Assembly: GCA_031550435.1 (NCBI GenBank)
Contig: JAVBOO010000013.1
Location: 1-64,000 of the forward strand
Source: JAVBOO01 sp031550435
GTDB taxonomy: Bacteria > Bacillota > Clostridia > Lachnospirales > WRAX01
Length of the DNA stretch: 64,000 bases
Reading direction: 5' to 3'
Part shown: positions 54,081-63,641 of the stretch, piece by piece
Position numbering within the stretch: the first letter of the stretch is position 1
Layout of the letters: the number at the start of each line of letters is the position of its first letter
Notes under the pieces: generated by a model
The model's input: only the letters and a program-made list of their open reading frames with translations
Told to the model about the DNA's origin: nothing
The model's database searches: none
Position numbers and translations under genes: made by a program

Positions 54081-54118
54081 GGGCGTGTTTGAAATTTATT
54101 TTCGAACACGCCCTTACT
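54081..54118 (+). terminator. Terminator of the redox operon
   Basis: GGGCGTGTTTGAAA / TTCGAACACGCCC hairpin followed by TTACTC. A smaller TTTTGATAA/TTATCAAAA hairpin precedes it at 54040-54066. Confidence 0.7.
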
Positions 54119-54163
54119 CAAAGAACCGATACGAAACGCCTAACTTCGAAATAAGGGGATACA

Positions 54164-55579
54164 ATGGTTTTTGCGAGTTTTTCGTTCCTGTATTATTTTT
54201 TGCCGCTCAGCCTCGCTCTTTACTATGCAGCAAGGCGAACGGTGACAAGAAACATCATACTGATAGTCCTTTCGCTGTTTTTCTACGCATGGGGCGAACC
54301 CGTTTACGTTACTCTTCTAATCTTCAGTTCAGCGGTCGACTACTGCATCGGCAGAATCATTGACGCTAATTTCGGACACAAAAAAGCAAAACTTGCTTTG
54401 ATAGCTTCTCTCTTCATCAACTTGTCTTTGCTCGGTTTTTTTAAATACAGCGGTTTTTTTGTCGAAAACATAAACACACTGCTCGGTTTAAATATCCCTG
54501 TACCAAATATCGGCCTGCCTATAGGGATATCGTTCTACACGTTTCAGACTATGTCTTACTCTATAGACATGTATCGCGGCAAAGCAACGGTTCAGCGCAG
54601 TTTCACGAACTTTTTGCTGTTTGTCTCCCTCTTCCCTCAGCTTATAGCAGGCCCGATAGTACGTTATACCGACATTGCCGAACAGCTCGGCAAAAGAAAA
54701 CACAGCCTTCCGAAATTCTGCGAAGGTATTTCCCGATTTCTGACCGGCCTCGCAAAAAAGACTTTAATCGCAAATCATGCAGGCCTTACCGCCTCGGGCA
54801 TACTCGACAACGTAACCGTTAATACCGGCGGCATACTCGTCTGGCTCGGAATATTAATGTATACAATACAGATATATTTCGATTTTTCGGGTTACTCGGA
54901 TATGGCTATCGGACTGGGAAAAATGTTCGGCTTCGAGTATGTCGAGAATTTTAATTACCCTTACATTTCGAAAACAATCACCGAGTTCTGGCGAAGATGG
55001 CACATATCCCTAAGTTCGTTTTTTAAAGACTACGTATACATACCCCTTGGGGGAAACCGCCGGCTGCAAATCAGAAATATTTTCATAGTCTGGGGGCTAA
55101 CCGGATTATGGCATGGCGCAAGCTGGAATTTCGTGTTCTGGGGGCTGTACTATGCGCTTATCTTAGCTGCGGAAAAACTGTTTTTGCTGAAACTCGGAGA
55201 AAAACTGCCTTCCGCATTAAAGCATCTGTTTACGCTTGCGGCGGTAATGATCGGCTGGACGATATTTTACTATACCGATCTCAGCAAACTCGGAACGGCT
55301 TTTTGCGTCATGGCGGGAACAAGCGGCTTTTTCTCCGGCGAATGGGCAAAAGCGTTGACCGAGAATCTTCCGTTTCTTGTCGTTGCGGCGATTTGCTCAA
55401 CGCCAGCTTTAAAAGTGCTTTACTCAAAAATAGACTTTGACGGGCACTCCCTAAAACTCGGCCCGCGCTATTTCGCAACGCTTGCGCTGACGCTCTGCGT
55501 TAACACGGCTCTGTTAATGCTTTGTACTGCCAAACTCAGCGGTGACTCCTTTAACCCGTTCATTTATTTCAGGTTCTAG
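54164..55579 (+). CDS. MBOAT-family O-acyltransferase (AlgI/DltB-like)
   Basis: A 471-residue polytopic enzyme. MBOAT motifs: PIGISFYTFQTMSYSIDMYRG, QLIAGPIVRYTDI, TEFWRRWHISLSSFFKDYVYIPLGGNR and the active His in LTGLWHGASWNF. It moves acyl (acetyl) groups across the membrane onto surface polymers. ATG at 54164, GGGGAT upstream. Followed by a DHHW (AlgJ-like) gene, its expected partner. Confidence 0.93.
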   Translation: MVFASFSFLYYFLPLSLALYYAARRTVTRNIILIVLSLFFYAWGEPVYVTLLIFSSAVDYCIGRIIDANFGHKKAKLALIASLFINLSLLGFFKYSGFFVENINTLLGLNIPVPNIGLPIGISFYTFQTMSYSIDMYRGKATVQRSFTNFLLFVSLFPQLIAGPIVRYTDIAEQLGKRKHSLPKFCEGISRFLTGLAKKTLIANHAGLTASGILDNVTVNTGGILVWLGILMYTIQIYFDFSGYSDMAIGLGKMFGFEYVENFNYPYISKTITEFWRRWHISLSSFFKDYVYIPLGGNRRLQIRNIFIVWGLTGLWHGASWNFVFWGLYYALILAAEKLFLLKLGEKLPSALKHLFTLAAVMIGWTIFYYTDLSKLGTAFCVMAGTSGFFSGEWAKALTENLPFLVVAAICSTPALKVLYSKIDFDGHSLKLGPRYFATLALTLCVNTALLMLCTAKLSGDSFNPFIYFRF

Positions 55580-55637
55580 GCAGTACGGTTAGCCGAACCG
55601 TTCGCCCTTAATCGTTCGCCCTTAATGAGGAGAAAAA

Positions 55638-57023
55638 ATGAAATCTTACATAGGTCAAATAATAATAATCGCTGTGTTCGCGGCGATTATCGCCGGCTTC
55701 GGAATAGCGGGGATCATCGAAAATGATGTGAGCTTTTCTGAGCTTGAAAACAGAAACCTTGCCGAATTCCCTGCGTTTTCGCCTGAGGCGGTTTTCTCCG
55801 GCATATACACAAACTCCTTAGATAGCTACATAAGCGACCATTTTCCCCGCCGTATGTCATTTATCGAGGCGACGCGCCGTCTTGACGGCTTTTATTGCTT
55901 TGATGCCGGATTAATCGCAGAGGTCTTTAAGAGCGGCAAAGCCCTGCCCTTTGAAAATCCAACGCCAAACGCAAACACAGCCGAGCCTGCCGAAACAAAT
56001 ACCGTCTCGCCTGCTCCCCCCTCCACGGAGACCTCCGTTTTCGAAGAAGCCGAGAGCTCCGAGACTCCGCCGCCCTCAAAACAATATTTTTTGACGACTA
56101 AACTTGATCCCGGCGCATCGCCGGAAAGCTTAAACAGCCTAGTGCTTCTTGATTCGTTTATCATGGAAAAATACATTTATTCCGAGGAAAAAGCAATCCG
56201 CTATGCCGGTCTCGTCAACAAATTAACCGATGAATGCGGTGTAAAAAGCTATGTGATTATGCCGACTCCCGCAGCAGAACTGTATTTGGATCACGGCTTT
56301 ATATCCGGCGCCACAGACAGAGACACAATCAGCGAAAGGCTCAGAGAACTGCTGAGCGGTCCCGAACTCATTGATCTAAGCAAAGTTTTAGCTGAACACA
56401 AAAACGAGTATATCTATTTTCGGACAGACCATCACTGGACCCAAACAGGAGCTTATTACGCTTATCGAGAGCTGTGCAGAGCAATGAACCTTGACTGTCC
56501 CGAGCTTTGGGACTATAAGTTCGGTCATAAGCCCGGTTTCTTGGGAAGCCTTTACAAGTCGATATTTAACAGAAGTGAAGCAAAAATACTTGAGGCAAAC
56601 CCGGATGATGTTCCCTACTATATTCCCGTAAACAATACTGTCGCCGAAAATTATAAGACCTATGAAATGACCGACAAAACGGAAAAAAAGCTGATTTATC
56701 CCGAAAACAGCGGCTATTCGGTTTACATGGGCGAAGAAATGTTTCTGGGCTATATTCATTCCCCCGTCAGAAACGGAAAAAGCATAATGATAGTCAGGGA
56801 TTCGTATGGGCATTGCTTTGTGCCGTTTCTCGCTGACAGCTTCGAATATGTATATTTCATAGAGCCGAGATATTTTGAAGACGGCTTCAAACTGGCCGAG
56901 TTCGTAAAGGAAAAGGGTATCGAGACCTTGGTGTTCTTAAACTATGAACTGTCAGCCTTAGGAAATTACTGGATGGACTGGAGCACAAATCTCGAAAAGC
57001 TTACAGCGGAGTACAAAAACTAA
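55638..57023 (+). CDS. DHHW-family protein (AlgJ/AlgX-like)
   Basis: A 461-residue exported protein with an N-terminal signal anchor (residues about 6-26) and a Pro/Thr/Glu-rich stretch (about 105-155) before a SGNH-hydrolase-like domain. TDHHWTQTGAYYAY carries the Asp-His motif and IVRDSYG the Ser box. It should pass acetyl groups from the MBOAT partner to an extracellular glycan. GGAG upstream of the ATG. Polymer target unknown. Confidence 0.9.
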   Translation: MKSYIGQIIIIAVFAAIIAGFGIAGIIENDVSFSELENRNLAEFPAFSPEAVFSGIYTNSLDSYISDHFPRRMSFIEATRRLDGFYCFDAGLIAEVFKSGKALPFENPTPNANTAEPAETNTVSPAPPSTETSVFEEAESSETPPPSKQYFLTTKLDPGASPESLNSLVLLDSFIMEKYIYSEEKAIRYAGLVNKLTDECGVKSYVIMPTPAAELYLDHGFISGATDRDTISERLRELLSGPELIDLSKVLAEHKNEYIYFRTDHHWTQTGAYYAYRELCRAMNLDCPELWDYKFGHKPGFLGSLYKSIFNRSEAKILEANPDDVPYYIPVNNTVAENYKTYEMTDKTEKKLIYPENSGYSVYMGEEMFLGYIHSPVRNGKSIMIVRDSYGHCFVPFLADSFEYVYFIEPRYFEDGFKLAEFVKEKGIETLVFLNYELSALGNYWMDWSTNLEKLTAEYKN

Positions 57024-57047
57024 CACCGCAAACATAGTATATGCCCC

Positions 57048-57073
57048 GGCTGCCGCGTTTCGCGGCAGCCTTT
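57048..57073 (+). terminator. Terminator after DHHW gene
   Basis: GGCTGCCGCG / CGCGGCAGCC 10-bp perfect stem, TTT loop, then TTTAACGTTT. Confidence 0.75.
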
Positions 57074-57088
57074 AACGTTTGCCTTGTT

Positions 57089-57197
57089 ATTGAGGCGACA
57101 ATTAGACCATTCGCTAAACTTGTCGCCCCATCCCCCTTAGGCCCGCAGGGCCGGCATAAGGGGGTGATTAAACCTAATGGTTTAATCGGGGAGCAAA
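57089..57197 (+). repeat. Family A repeat, full copy
   Basis: ATTGAGGCGACAATTAGACC to TTTAATCGGGGAG. Inner hairpin GATTAAACC/GGTTTAATC intact. Immediately followed by a family C copy. Together they fill most of the 57024-57423 gap. Confidence 0.85.
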
Positions 57198-57204
57198 ATC
57201 TTTG

Positions 57205-57298
57205 ACAAAGACCGTATAACGGCCGTTACGGACAGGGATACACGGATTAATTCAGCCGTGCATCCCTGTCCAAAGTCAATTAATCAGCGTCTACTTAG
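57205..57298 (+). repeat. Family C repeat, uninterrupted copy
   Basis: CAAAGACCGTATAACGGCCG ... GGATTAATTCAGCCGTGCAT ... GTCAATTAATCAGCGTCTAC. GACAGGGAT/ATCCCTGTC forms a hairpin. It is the empty-site counterpart of the interrupted copy at 27039. Confidence 0.7.
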
Positions 57299-57423
57299 AA
57301 TATTTGAGACAAAATTCAAGTATTAATTATATTAGCATTATGCGAGCAAACTGCCGGACTGTCCGCTTTCGCGGACAGCTATGGCTTGTGTTCCGTCTTG
57401 CAATAAGCCTTGGGAGGTTAACC

Positions 57424-58071
57424 ATGAAGTCCGAAACTATCCGAAAAATTGCGGTCCTTGCAGCGACGGCAATCATTACGGCCGTAACCTTAAGTTCGTG
57501 CGTATTGCGCTCGAAAGAAAAGACACTTTACGAAAAAATCGTGAACACCCTTACGAAAACCGAAAGCTTCCAAACGGAAGCCTATGTTGCTTACATATCC
57601 AACAACAAACGAAATAATTACTACACATTACAACAGGCGAGGGCAAGCGGCGAATACCGCATCGAGGTAACCGCGCCTGAGGAAGCGGCAGGCAACATTA
57701 CGGTCTTCGACGGGAAAATCATTTCTCAGTACAACAAGAAAATAAACGGCAAAATCTCCGTCGGCACAACCGAGTCCATGGAGCGCTCCGAAATACTTTT
57801 AACGTCGTTCATAAAAAATTATCTCGCTTCTGACGACGTTTCAGTCAGCGTTTCAAGTATCGATGCCGAGAAAGAAACCGTACTCGAAGCCAAAATACCC
57901 GGAAACAACCGCTATTTTGCGACAGAAAAACTTTGGATGAATAACGATACGCTTACGCCGAATACATTGATTATTTATGATGTCGACGGCAAAGAAAGAA
58001 TTATTGTAAATTACCAAAAGTTCGAGTATAATGTCAAGCTGGAAGACAGCGTTTTTACAGTTAACAACTAG
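57424..58071 (+). CDS. GerS-like germination lipoprotein
   Basis: A 215-residue lipoprotein: lipobox LSSC (Cys near residue 23), then a LolA/LppX-like beta fold with FDGKIISQYNKKIN and LIIYDVDGKERIIVNYQKFEYN. In C. difficile GerS is encoded beside an alanine racemase (alr2) and is needed for cortex hydrolysis in germination; here alr follows 96 bases downstream. ATG at 57424 with GGGAGG upstream. Family fit is moderate; context raises it. Confidence 0.75.
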   Translation: MKSETIRKIAVLAATAIITAVTLSSCVLRSKEKTLYEKIVNTLTKTESFQTEAYVAYISNNKRNNYYTLQQARASGEYRIEVTAPEEAAGNITVFDGKIISQYNKKINGKISVGTTESMERSEILLTSFIKNYLASDDVSVSVSSIDAEKETVLEAKIPGNNRYFATEKLWMNNDTLTPNTLIIYDVDGKERIIVNYQKFEYNVKLEDSVFTVNN

Positions 58072-58167
58072 GCCGGTTCAGCTAGGCAAGTGCCGATATA
58101 AACCCATCAAACAGGCGCCTGCCGGGATTGCTATTTATATTCTTAACCTAAACGGAGTACAAAAGAC

Positions 58168-59331
58168 ATGAGAGCATACTTAACAAATACATATTTAAAA
58201 GGCGAGCAGATTACCGATAAGCGCGCATACGCAGAGATTAACCTGAGCATACTTAAGTCTAATATAAAGGAATTGCAGCGGCTTTCCGGAGAAAACGCGG
58301 AGCTGATGTGTGTTGTAAAGGCCGATGCTTACGGACACGGAGCCGTATTTGTTTCAGAAGCCGCCATATCCTGCGGAGTGCGCTGGCTGGGTGTGGCCTC
58401 GCTAGGAGAAGGCGTTATTTTGCGCAACAACGGCGTGGACTGCAATATCCTTGTATTCTCGCATATAGACGATGCGCTTATAGAAACGGCCGTTAACCGC
58501 AACATATCTTTAACTGTCTATTCAAAAAAATATGCGAGAGATATCTCAAAAACCGCAGTTAAACTCGGTAAAACCGCAAAAATTCACTTTAAGATAGATA
58601 CGGGCATGGCCAGGGTCGGTTTCCGCCCGGAAGACAAATCGGTCAAAACGGCTCTTGAAATCAGCAGGCTGCCTAATATCGAGTTTGTCGGGCTCATGTC
58701 GCACCTTGCCGTTGCCAAAACCGGAAACGAGTTCTCGGCGGAGCAGCTGGCGCGTTTTTTGAGTTTTGCCGATAATCTTGAAAAATGCGGACTGCACGTT
58801 CCGTATAAACATATATCGAACAGCGGAAGCATAGTCACGGGGAAAGAATTTTCGCTGAACATGACAAGGGCCGGAATTATACTCTACGGAGCCGGGCCGG
58901 ACCGTGAGACGAACCCCGAAAACTACAACATACACCCCTTTTTGTCTCTTAAAAGCTGCGTCGGATATGTCAAAACCGTTCCGGCAGGAACAAGCATTGG
59001 CTATTCCAGAACATATTACACCGAAAGAGAATCGGTAATCGCGACTATTCCCATCGGCTATGCCGACGGATACAAGCGCTGCCTAAGCAATAAGAGCGAA
59101 GTGCTTATTCACGGCAAAAGGGCAAAACTTAGAGGCAATGTATGCATGGATTCCGTTATGATAGATGTGACTGATATACCCGGAGTTAAAACAGGAGACG
59201 AAGTCGTGCTTATAGGCAGTCAGGGGGACGAAAGCATTAGTGCGAAAGAAATCGCCGCTCTTGCCGGAACAATCGAATACGAAATATTTACTAGCCTTAG
59301 CCAAAGAGTTGACAGAGTCTATATAAAATAA
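58168..59331 (+). CDS. alr: Alanine racemase
   Basis: A 387-residue PLP enzyme making D-alanine for peptidoglycan. PLP lysine in CVVKADAYGHG (residue about 51), substrate loop HFKIDTGMARVG, and the active Tyr region IGYSRTY. GGAG before the ATG. Follows the GerS-like gene, as in C. difficile gerS-alr2, so it may act in sporulation or germination. Confidence 0.96.
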   Translation: MRAYLTNTYLKGEQITDKRAYAEINLSILKSNIKELQRLSGENAELMCVVKADAYGHGAVFVSEAAISCGVRWLGVASLGEGVILRNNGVDCNILVFSHIDDALIETAVNRNISLTVYSKKYARDISKTAVKLGKTAKIHFKIDTGMARVGFRPEDKSVKTALEISRLPNIEFVGLMSHLAVAKTGNEFSAEQLARFLSFADNLEKCGLHVPYKHISNSGSIVTGKEFSLNMTRAGIILYGAGPDRETNPENYNIHPFLSLKSCVGYVKTVPAGTSIGYSRTYYTERESVIATIPIGYADGYKRCLSNKSEVLIHGKRAKLRGNVCMDSVMIDVTDIPGVKTGDEVVLIGSQGDESISAKEIAALAGTIEYEIFTSLSQRVDRVYIK

Positions 59332-59540
59332 GCGCGACTTGCCCGCTTTGGCAGTCGTCCGCCTCGCGGTGCGACTGTTCGGCTTGTTCGGCACTTAATT
59401 TACGAGCGAACGCGATAAGCTTATATGTATTTTTTGCAGAATTGTTACGTTTATGCCAAAAACCCGTATAGGAGAAGTACAAATTGGGAAGATTTAATAT
59501 CGTACCAACTTACTAAAAGCTTAAAGCGAGTGTGAAAAAT

Positions 59541-59885
59541 GTGCTTGTAAAAAGAGGCGACATATTCTATGCGGATTTAAGTCCGGTTATCGGCTCAGAG
59601 CAAGGCGGAGTGCGTCCGGTCTTAATCGTCCAAAACGATGTGGGCAACAGATACAGCCCGACTGTCATATGTGCCGCCATCACCTCTCAGATAAACAAGG
59701 CCAAGCTGCCGACACATATAGAAATTGATTCTCAGATTTATACTCTTGTCAAAGATTCGGTCGTGCTGCTCGAGCAGGTCAGAACCATCGACAAGAAGCG
59801 GCTGAGAGAAAAAATATGTCACTTAGATGACGGGTTGATGAGCAGGGTTGACAGGGCTTTATTAATAAGCTTCGGTCTGGAGTAA
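59541..59885 (+). CDS. MazF/PemK (EndoA) RNase toxin, no visible antitoxin
   Basis: A 114-residue PemK/MazF family endoribonuclease: VKRGDIFYADLSPVIGSEQGGVRPVLIVQN and PTVICAAITSQ are family hallmarks, with the catalytic Arg and Thr regions present. It cuts mRNA at specific sites. Start GTG at 59541 (MLVKRGD) is preferred over GTG at 59532. In Bacillus the antitoxin ndoAI lies between alr and ndoA; here the 209-bp gap after alr holds only a micro-ORF (MGRFNIVPTY, TTG at about 59484, behind AGGAGAAG). Confidence 0.93.
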   Translation: MLVKRGDIFYADLSPVIGSEQGGVRPVLIVQNDVGNRYSPTVICAAITSQINKAKLPTHIEIDSQIYTLVKDSVVLLEQVRTIDKKRLREKICHLDDGLMSRVDRALLISFGLE

Positions 59886-59912
59886 ATACATAACAGTATA
59901 TAACCATAACGA

Positions 59913-59948
59913 CAGGTTGAAATCGCGCTGATTTCAGCCTGTTTTATT
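59913..59948 (+). terminator. Terminator of mazF; gap 59886-60239
   Basis: CAGGTTGAAATC / GATTTCAGCCTG with one mismatch each side, then TTTTATTATT. Further hairpins follow at 59978-60008 (AAAACCG ... CGGTTTT) and at 60031-60067 (ACAGTCGTTTAAGAC / GTCTTAAACGGCTGT, 15 bp). Family B fragments sit at about 60071-60107 and 60174-60193. No gene found in this gap. Confidence 0.7.
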
Positions 59949-60239
59949 ATTACAGAGGAATATTAGTCAGATAAATTTAAAACCGTCCAAGCGAAGCTTG
60001 AGCGGTTTTGAATTTATCGCCCGACGTCCTACAGTCGTTTAAGACTGATATTGTCTTAAACGGCTGTAAATACAGCTCTTTGCTATATTTTGCCGACGCA
60101 GTAATACTCGTCCGGTTTCAGGCGCTGTCTCGGCGGCGCATTATTATTCGTATTTTTGCCTAGTTTGTTATGGTTGTTTACTTCCGCGGTTATATATGAT
60201 AAACTGACAAGCGACCGCATAAAAAAATGAGGTGATACT

Positions 60240-60497
60240 ATGTTGGCGCTGACACGCCGCAAAGGCGAAAGCATTATCATAAACGAAAACATTGAAGTTG
60301 TTGTTGTGGGAATACAAGGCGAGCAAGTAAAGCTCGGAGTTATCGCTCCCCGTTCGGTTGTTGTTCACAGAAAAGAGATATACGAGCAGATACAGAAAGA
60401 AAACATGATGGCAAAAGAAGCTCTTTCAGACACTGACATAGCCAAGTTTAAAGACCTCCTCGGCACAAAAACACAAAAAACCGATACGGGCGAGTAA
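60240..60497 (+). CDS. csrA: Carbon storage regulator CsrA
   Basis: An 85-residue CsrA: MLALTRRKGESIIINENIEV, VGIQGEQVKLGVIAP and VVVHRKEIYEQIQ match the RNA-binding dimer; the tail is longer than usual. It represses translation by binding GGA motifs; in Bacillus it controls flagellin together with FliW. ATG at 60240 with GAGGTGAT upstream. fliW is not seen, and the flagellin gene lies 28 kb away. Confidence 0.95.
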   Translation: MLALTRRKGESIIINENIEVVVVGIQGEQVKLGVIAPRSVVVHRKEIYEQIQKENMMAKEALSDTDIAKFKDLLGTKTQKTDTGE

Positions 60498-60509
60498 GGC
60501 GTGGTTGCT

Positions 60510-61091
60510 TTGAAATTTATAGACACTTCCGGGCTTTTTCCCCCGGATTATTTTCTCGCTCTGATACATTTGAGCGGAGACAGCTCTGTATTAAAAAACG
60601 AGTCCGACTCGGAAATATTGGATGTTTTGGCCGGTACTCCGCAAAAAAAGCTTCTTGTCATAAATCCTGGCACTGTTGACAGCGAAAACGCCATGCTTCG
60701 TTTTTGCAATCGGATTGCCGCAATTTCAAAAACATCGGGAAACAAGAGCTTGATAGCCGTTAAAGATCCCGACTGCGGATTTATTGATTGGTTTCTCGGA
60801 ATCTACAAAGACTGCGACCTTAATGACGCCGTATTTAAAACCCGCAGCCTTTATGCGAGGATTATCTGCGAAACAGGGCTTAGTATCGCGCACGAGCTTG
60901 TTTATCCGCAGCTTTTGCCATATTTTGAAGATATGATCGGCTGCCTGGCGGTTGACGATGATTACACCGAAAGCGGAATGCCGCTGACAGGCAACGCAAT
61001 AAAGAAAGACAGCATCGAAAACTGTGTGTTTATAGAGTGCGGAGACGATTTTGGCGAAATTGAACGCATCGTTATCTCCGCGAGCAAATAA
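60510..61091 (+). CDS. Unrecognised 193-residue protein downstream of csrA
   Basis: A soluble protein with no signal peptide or helix. It has an alternation of beta and helix (KKLLVINPGTVDSENAML, ISKTSGNKSLIAVKDPDCGF, FIDWFLGIYKDCDL) and an acidic C-terminus (VAIECGDDF-like FIECGDDFGEIERIVI). I do not recognise the family. TTG at 60510 with AAGG 10 bases upstream is preferred over GTG at 60501. Follows csrA closely and precedes gltX by 39 bases. Confidence 0.65.
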   Translation: MKFIDTSGLFPPDYFLALIHLSGDSSVLKNESDSEILDVLAGTPQKKLLVINPGTVDSENAMLRFCNRIAAISKTSGNKSLIAVKDPDCGFIDWFLGIYKDCDLNDAVFKTRSLYARIICETGLSIAHELVYPQLLPYFEDMIGCLAVDDDYTESGMPLTGNAIKKDSIENCVFIECGDDFGEIERIVISASK

Positions 61092-61130
61092 AACAACGCA
61101 CCAAAAATCGAATTTCTGCTTATTTAGGAG

Positions 61131-62591
61131 ATGATTACCACGGTACGCACAAGATATGCGCCGAGCCCCACAGGCTTTATGCACGTAGGCAATTTAAGAA
61201 CGGCGATATATGAATATTTAATCGCAAAATCAAACGGCGGCAGCTTTATATTGAGAATTGAAGATACAGACCAAACCAGACAGGTCGAGGGCGCAGTCGA
61301 AGTTATTTACGATACGCTTAAAATCGCCGGCCTCAACCATGACGAGGGCCCCGACATCGGCGGTGCTTACGGCCCTTATATCCAGAGCCACAGGAAAACA
61401 GGCTACCTCGAATATGCGAAGCAGCTTGTCGATAAAGGCGCGGCGTATTACTGTTTCTGTGATAAAGAGAGGCTCGAAGAGCTCCACAGGGACGGAAAAG
61501 AAGGAATTTCCAAATACGACAGACACTGCTTGAGGTTAAGCAAGGAAGAAATCAAAGCAAAGCTTGAATCCGGTGCTCCGTTTGTAATAAGACAACTTAT
61601 TCCCGAAGGCAAAACCACATTTAAAGATGAGGTATTCGGCGAAATCACTGTGGACAACAAAGAGCTTGAAGATCAGGTCCTCATAAAGTCCGACGGCCTT
61701 CCGACTTACAACTTCGCAAATGTCGTCGACGACCATCTTATGGAGATAACGCATGTCGTCAGAGGTACAGAGTATTTGTCTTCGACTCCGAAGTACAATT
61801 TGCTGTACGAAGCCTTCGGCTGGGAAATACCCGTTTATATCCATGTAACCGCGGTTACAAACGAAAGCGGAGAAAAAATCTCAAAGCGAAAAGGCGCGGA
61901 ATCCATACAGCAGCTTGTCGAAAAAGGCTATATACCCGAAGCCATCGTAAATTATACGACGCTTCTCGGCTGGGCCCCTCCCGATAACCGCGAAATATTC
62001 TCGCTGTCCGAGCTCTGCGATATATTTACTTTAAAGGGCCTCAGCAAGTCGCCTTCAGTTTTCGACTATCAAAAGCTGAAATGGATGAACGGCGAATATC
62101 TGAAAAAGATGGATTTCGATGAATATTACAAACTGGCCGAACCCGTTCTAAAGCAAAGCATAAAAACGGCCGGAATAGACCTTAGGCACATTGGAGAGCT
62201 TTGCAAGACAAGAATCGAGTTTATCCGCCAAATACCTTCGATTATTGACTTTATTGACGAATTGCCCGACTATGATATAGAAATGTATACTAACAAAAAA
62301 ATGAAGACAACATCCGAGAATTCACTTGATGCTTTGAAACTGCTTACCGATTTTCTCTCTGCTCAAGAAGACTTTACAAACGACGCTATTTATGCCGACA
62401 CCGTTAAACTCGCCGAGGAAAAAGGCCTGAAAAGCTCTCAGCTGCTATGGCCTCTTCGCACCGCGCTTTCCGGAAAACAGGCTACCCCCTGCGGAGCAAG
62501 CGAGCTGTGTGCTCTGCTGGGAAAAACCGAAAGCCTGAGAAGACTCGAAATCGGAATCGCAAAACTTGAAAGCGCGCAGGTGGAAAAATGA
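61131..62591 (+). CDS. gltX: Glutamyl-tRNA synthetase
   Basis: A 486-residue class I synthetase charging tRNA-Glu (and possibly tRNA-Gln, if an amidotransferase exists). HIGH-type motif in APSPTGFMHVGNLRTA, KMSKS-type in KISKRKGAES near residue 245. Start is awkward: the AGGAG site abuts the ATG at 61131, and the family usually starts at the next residues (VRTRYAPSPTG), so the true start may differ slightly. Overlaps ansA by 4 bases (ATGA). Confidence 0.96.
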   Translation: MITTVRTRYAPSPTGFMHVGNLRTAIYEYLIAKSNGGSFILRIEDTDQTRQVEGAVEVIYDTLKIAGLNHDEGPDIGGAYGPYIQSHRKTGYLEYAKQLVDKGAAYYCFCDKERLEELHRDGKEGISKYDRHCLRLSKEEIKAKLESGAPFVIRQLIPEGKTTFKDEVFGEITVDNKELEDQVLIKSDGLPTYNFANVVDDHLMEITHVVRGTEYLSSTPKYNLLYEAFGWEIPVYIHVTAVTNESGEKISKRKGAESIQQLVEKGYIPEAIVNYTTLLGWAPPDNREIFSLSELCDIFTLKGLSKSPSVFDYQKLKWMNGEYLKKMDFDEYYKLAEPVLKQSIKTAGIDLRHIGELCKTRIEFIRQIPSIIDFIDELPDYDIEMYTNKKMKTTSENSLDALKLLTDFLSAQEDFTNDAIYADTVKLAEEKGLKSSQLLWPLRTALSGKQATPCGASELCALLGKTESLRRLEIGIAKLESAQVEK

Positions 62592-63589
62592 AGCGTATTT
62601 TAATGCTTGCGACAGGAGGCACTATTGCTTCCGCCGAAAGCGACACCGGACTTGTCCCACAGATGAACGCCGAAAAACTGCTCGAATATGTCCCCGAAGT
62701 GCGGGAGCTGGCGGAATTTACGCTCAAAAACATACTTAATCTTGACTCCTCGAACATCCAGCCCGAGGAGTGGAAAATAATCGCGAGAGAAATCCATAAC
62801 GCGAAACATGATTTTGACGCAATCGTCGTAACGCACGGAACTGACACTATGTCCTACACAGCGTCGGTTCTGACATTTATGCTGATGGACATAAGCATAC
62901 CTGTAATCTTTACCGGGTCACAGCTGCCGATTTCGGAAAAAAACAGCGACGGCCCGAAAAATCTTTCGGACGCAATCCGTACTGCGATTTCCGGTGTCGG
63001 AGCCGGAGTATTTATAGTGTTCGACGGCAAAATTATACTCGGCTGCCGCTCGACAAAGTTCCGCTCTGTCTCGTTTAACGCTTTTGAAAGCATAAACGCA
63101 GAGTTTGTGGGGTTTATCGAAAACAATCGTGTGAAACTCAACGATAAATACAATAAAACAGGCTCGGGGAGCGGATTATACTCGGATGAGCTAGACAACA
63201 GAGTATTCCTTTTGAAGCTTATCCCCGGAACCTCGCCCGACTTTTTCAGGCACTTTGTCGAAATCGGCTATAAAGGGCTTGTAATAGAGGCGTTCGGAGT
63301 CGGAGGGCTCCACTATATACGCCGCGATCTTCCGAGCGAGATCAATAAGCTCATAAAAAGCGGCATCGAAGTTGTCGTTATATCACAATGCCCTCTTGAA
63401 CTCGCTGACCTGACAAAATACGAAGTCGGAAAAAAAGTCGAGATGGAAGGCGTAATTTCCGGAGGAGACATGACCTGTGAGGCGGCGGTTACAAAGCTGA
63501 TGTGGGCGCTTGCCAACCAAAGCCCGGATAAAAGCGTTAAACAGCTCATGCTTACAAACTTTTGCGGCGAAATAAACGAAAGCAAATAG
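62588..63589 (+). CDS. Type I asparaginase
   Basis: A 333-residue enzyme hydrolysing asparagine to aspartate and ammonia. Catalytic motifs MLATGGTIAS (first Thr) and VVTHGTDTMSYTA (second Thr, Asp), with the Lys in the FRSVSFNAFES neighbourhood region. No signal peptide, so cytoplasmic. Translationally coupled to gltX by an ATGA overlap. Confidence 0.93.
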   Translation: MKRILMLATGGTIASAESDTGLVPQMNAEKLLEYVPEVRELAEFTLKNILNLDSSNIQPEEWKIIAREIHNAKHDFDAIVVTHGTDTMSYTASVLTFMLMDISIPVIFTGSQLPISEKNSDGPKNLSDAIRTAISGVGAGVFIVFDGKIILGCRSTKFRSVSFNAFESINAEFVGFIENNRVKLNDKYNKTGSGSGLYSDELDNRVFLLKLIPGTSPDFFRHFVEIGYKGLVIEAFGVGGLHYIRRDLPSEINKLIKSGIEVVVISQCPLELADLTKYEVGKKVEMEGVISGGDMTCEAAVTKLMWALANQSPDKSVKQLMLTNFCGEINESK

Positions 63590-63641
63590 AAATGTTGATT
63601 AAATCGGACGGTTTCGCCCTTGAATCAAACCGGGAGTAGTT

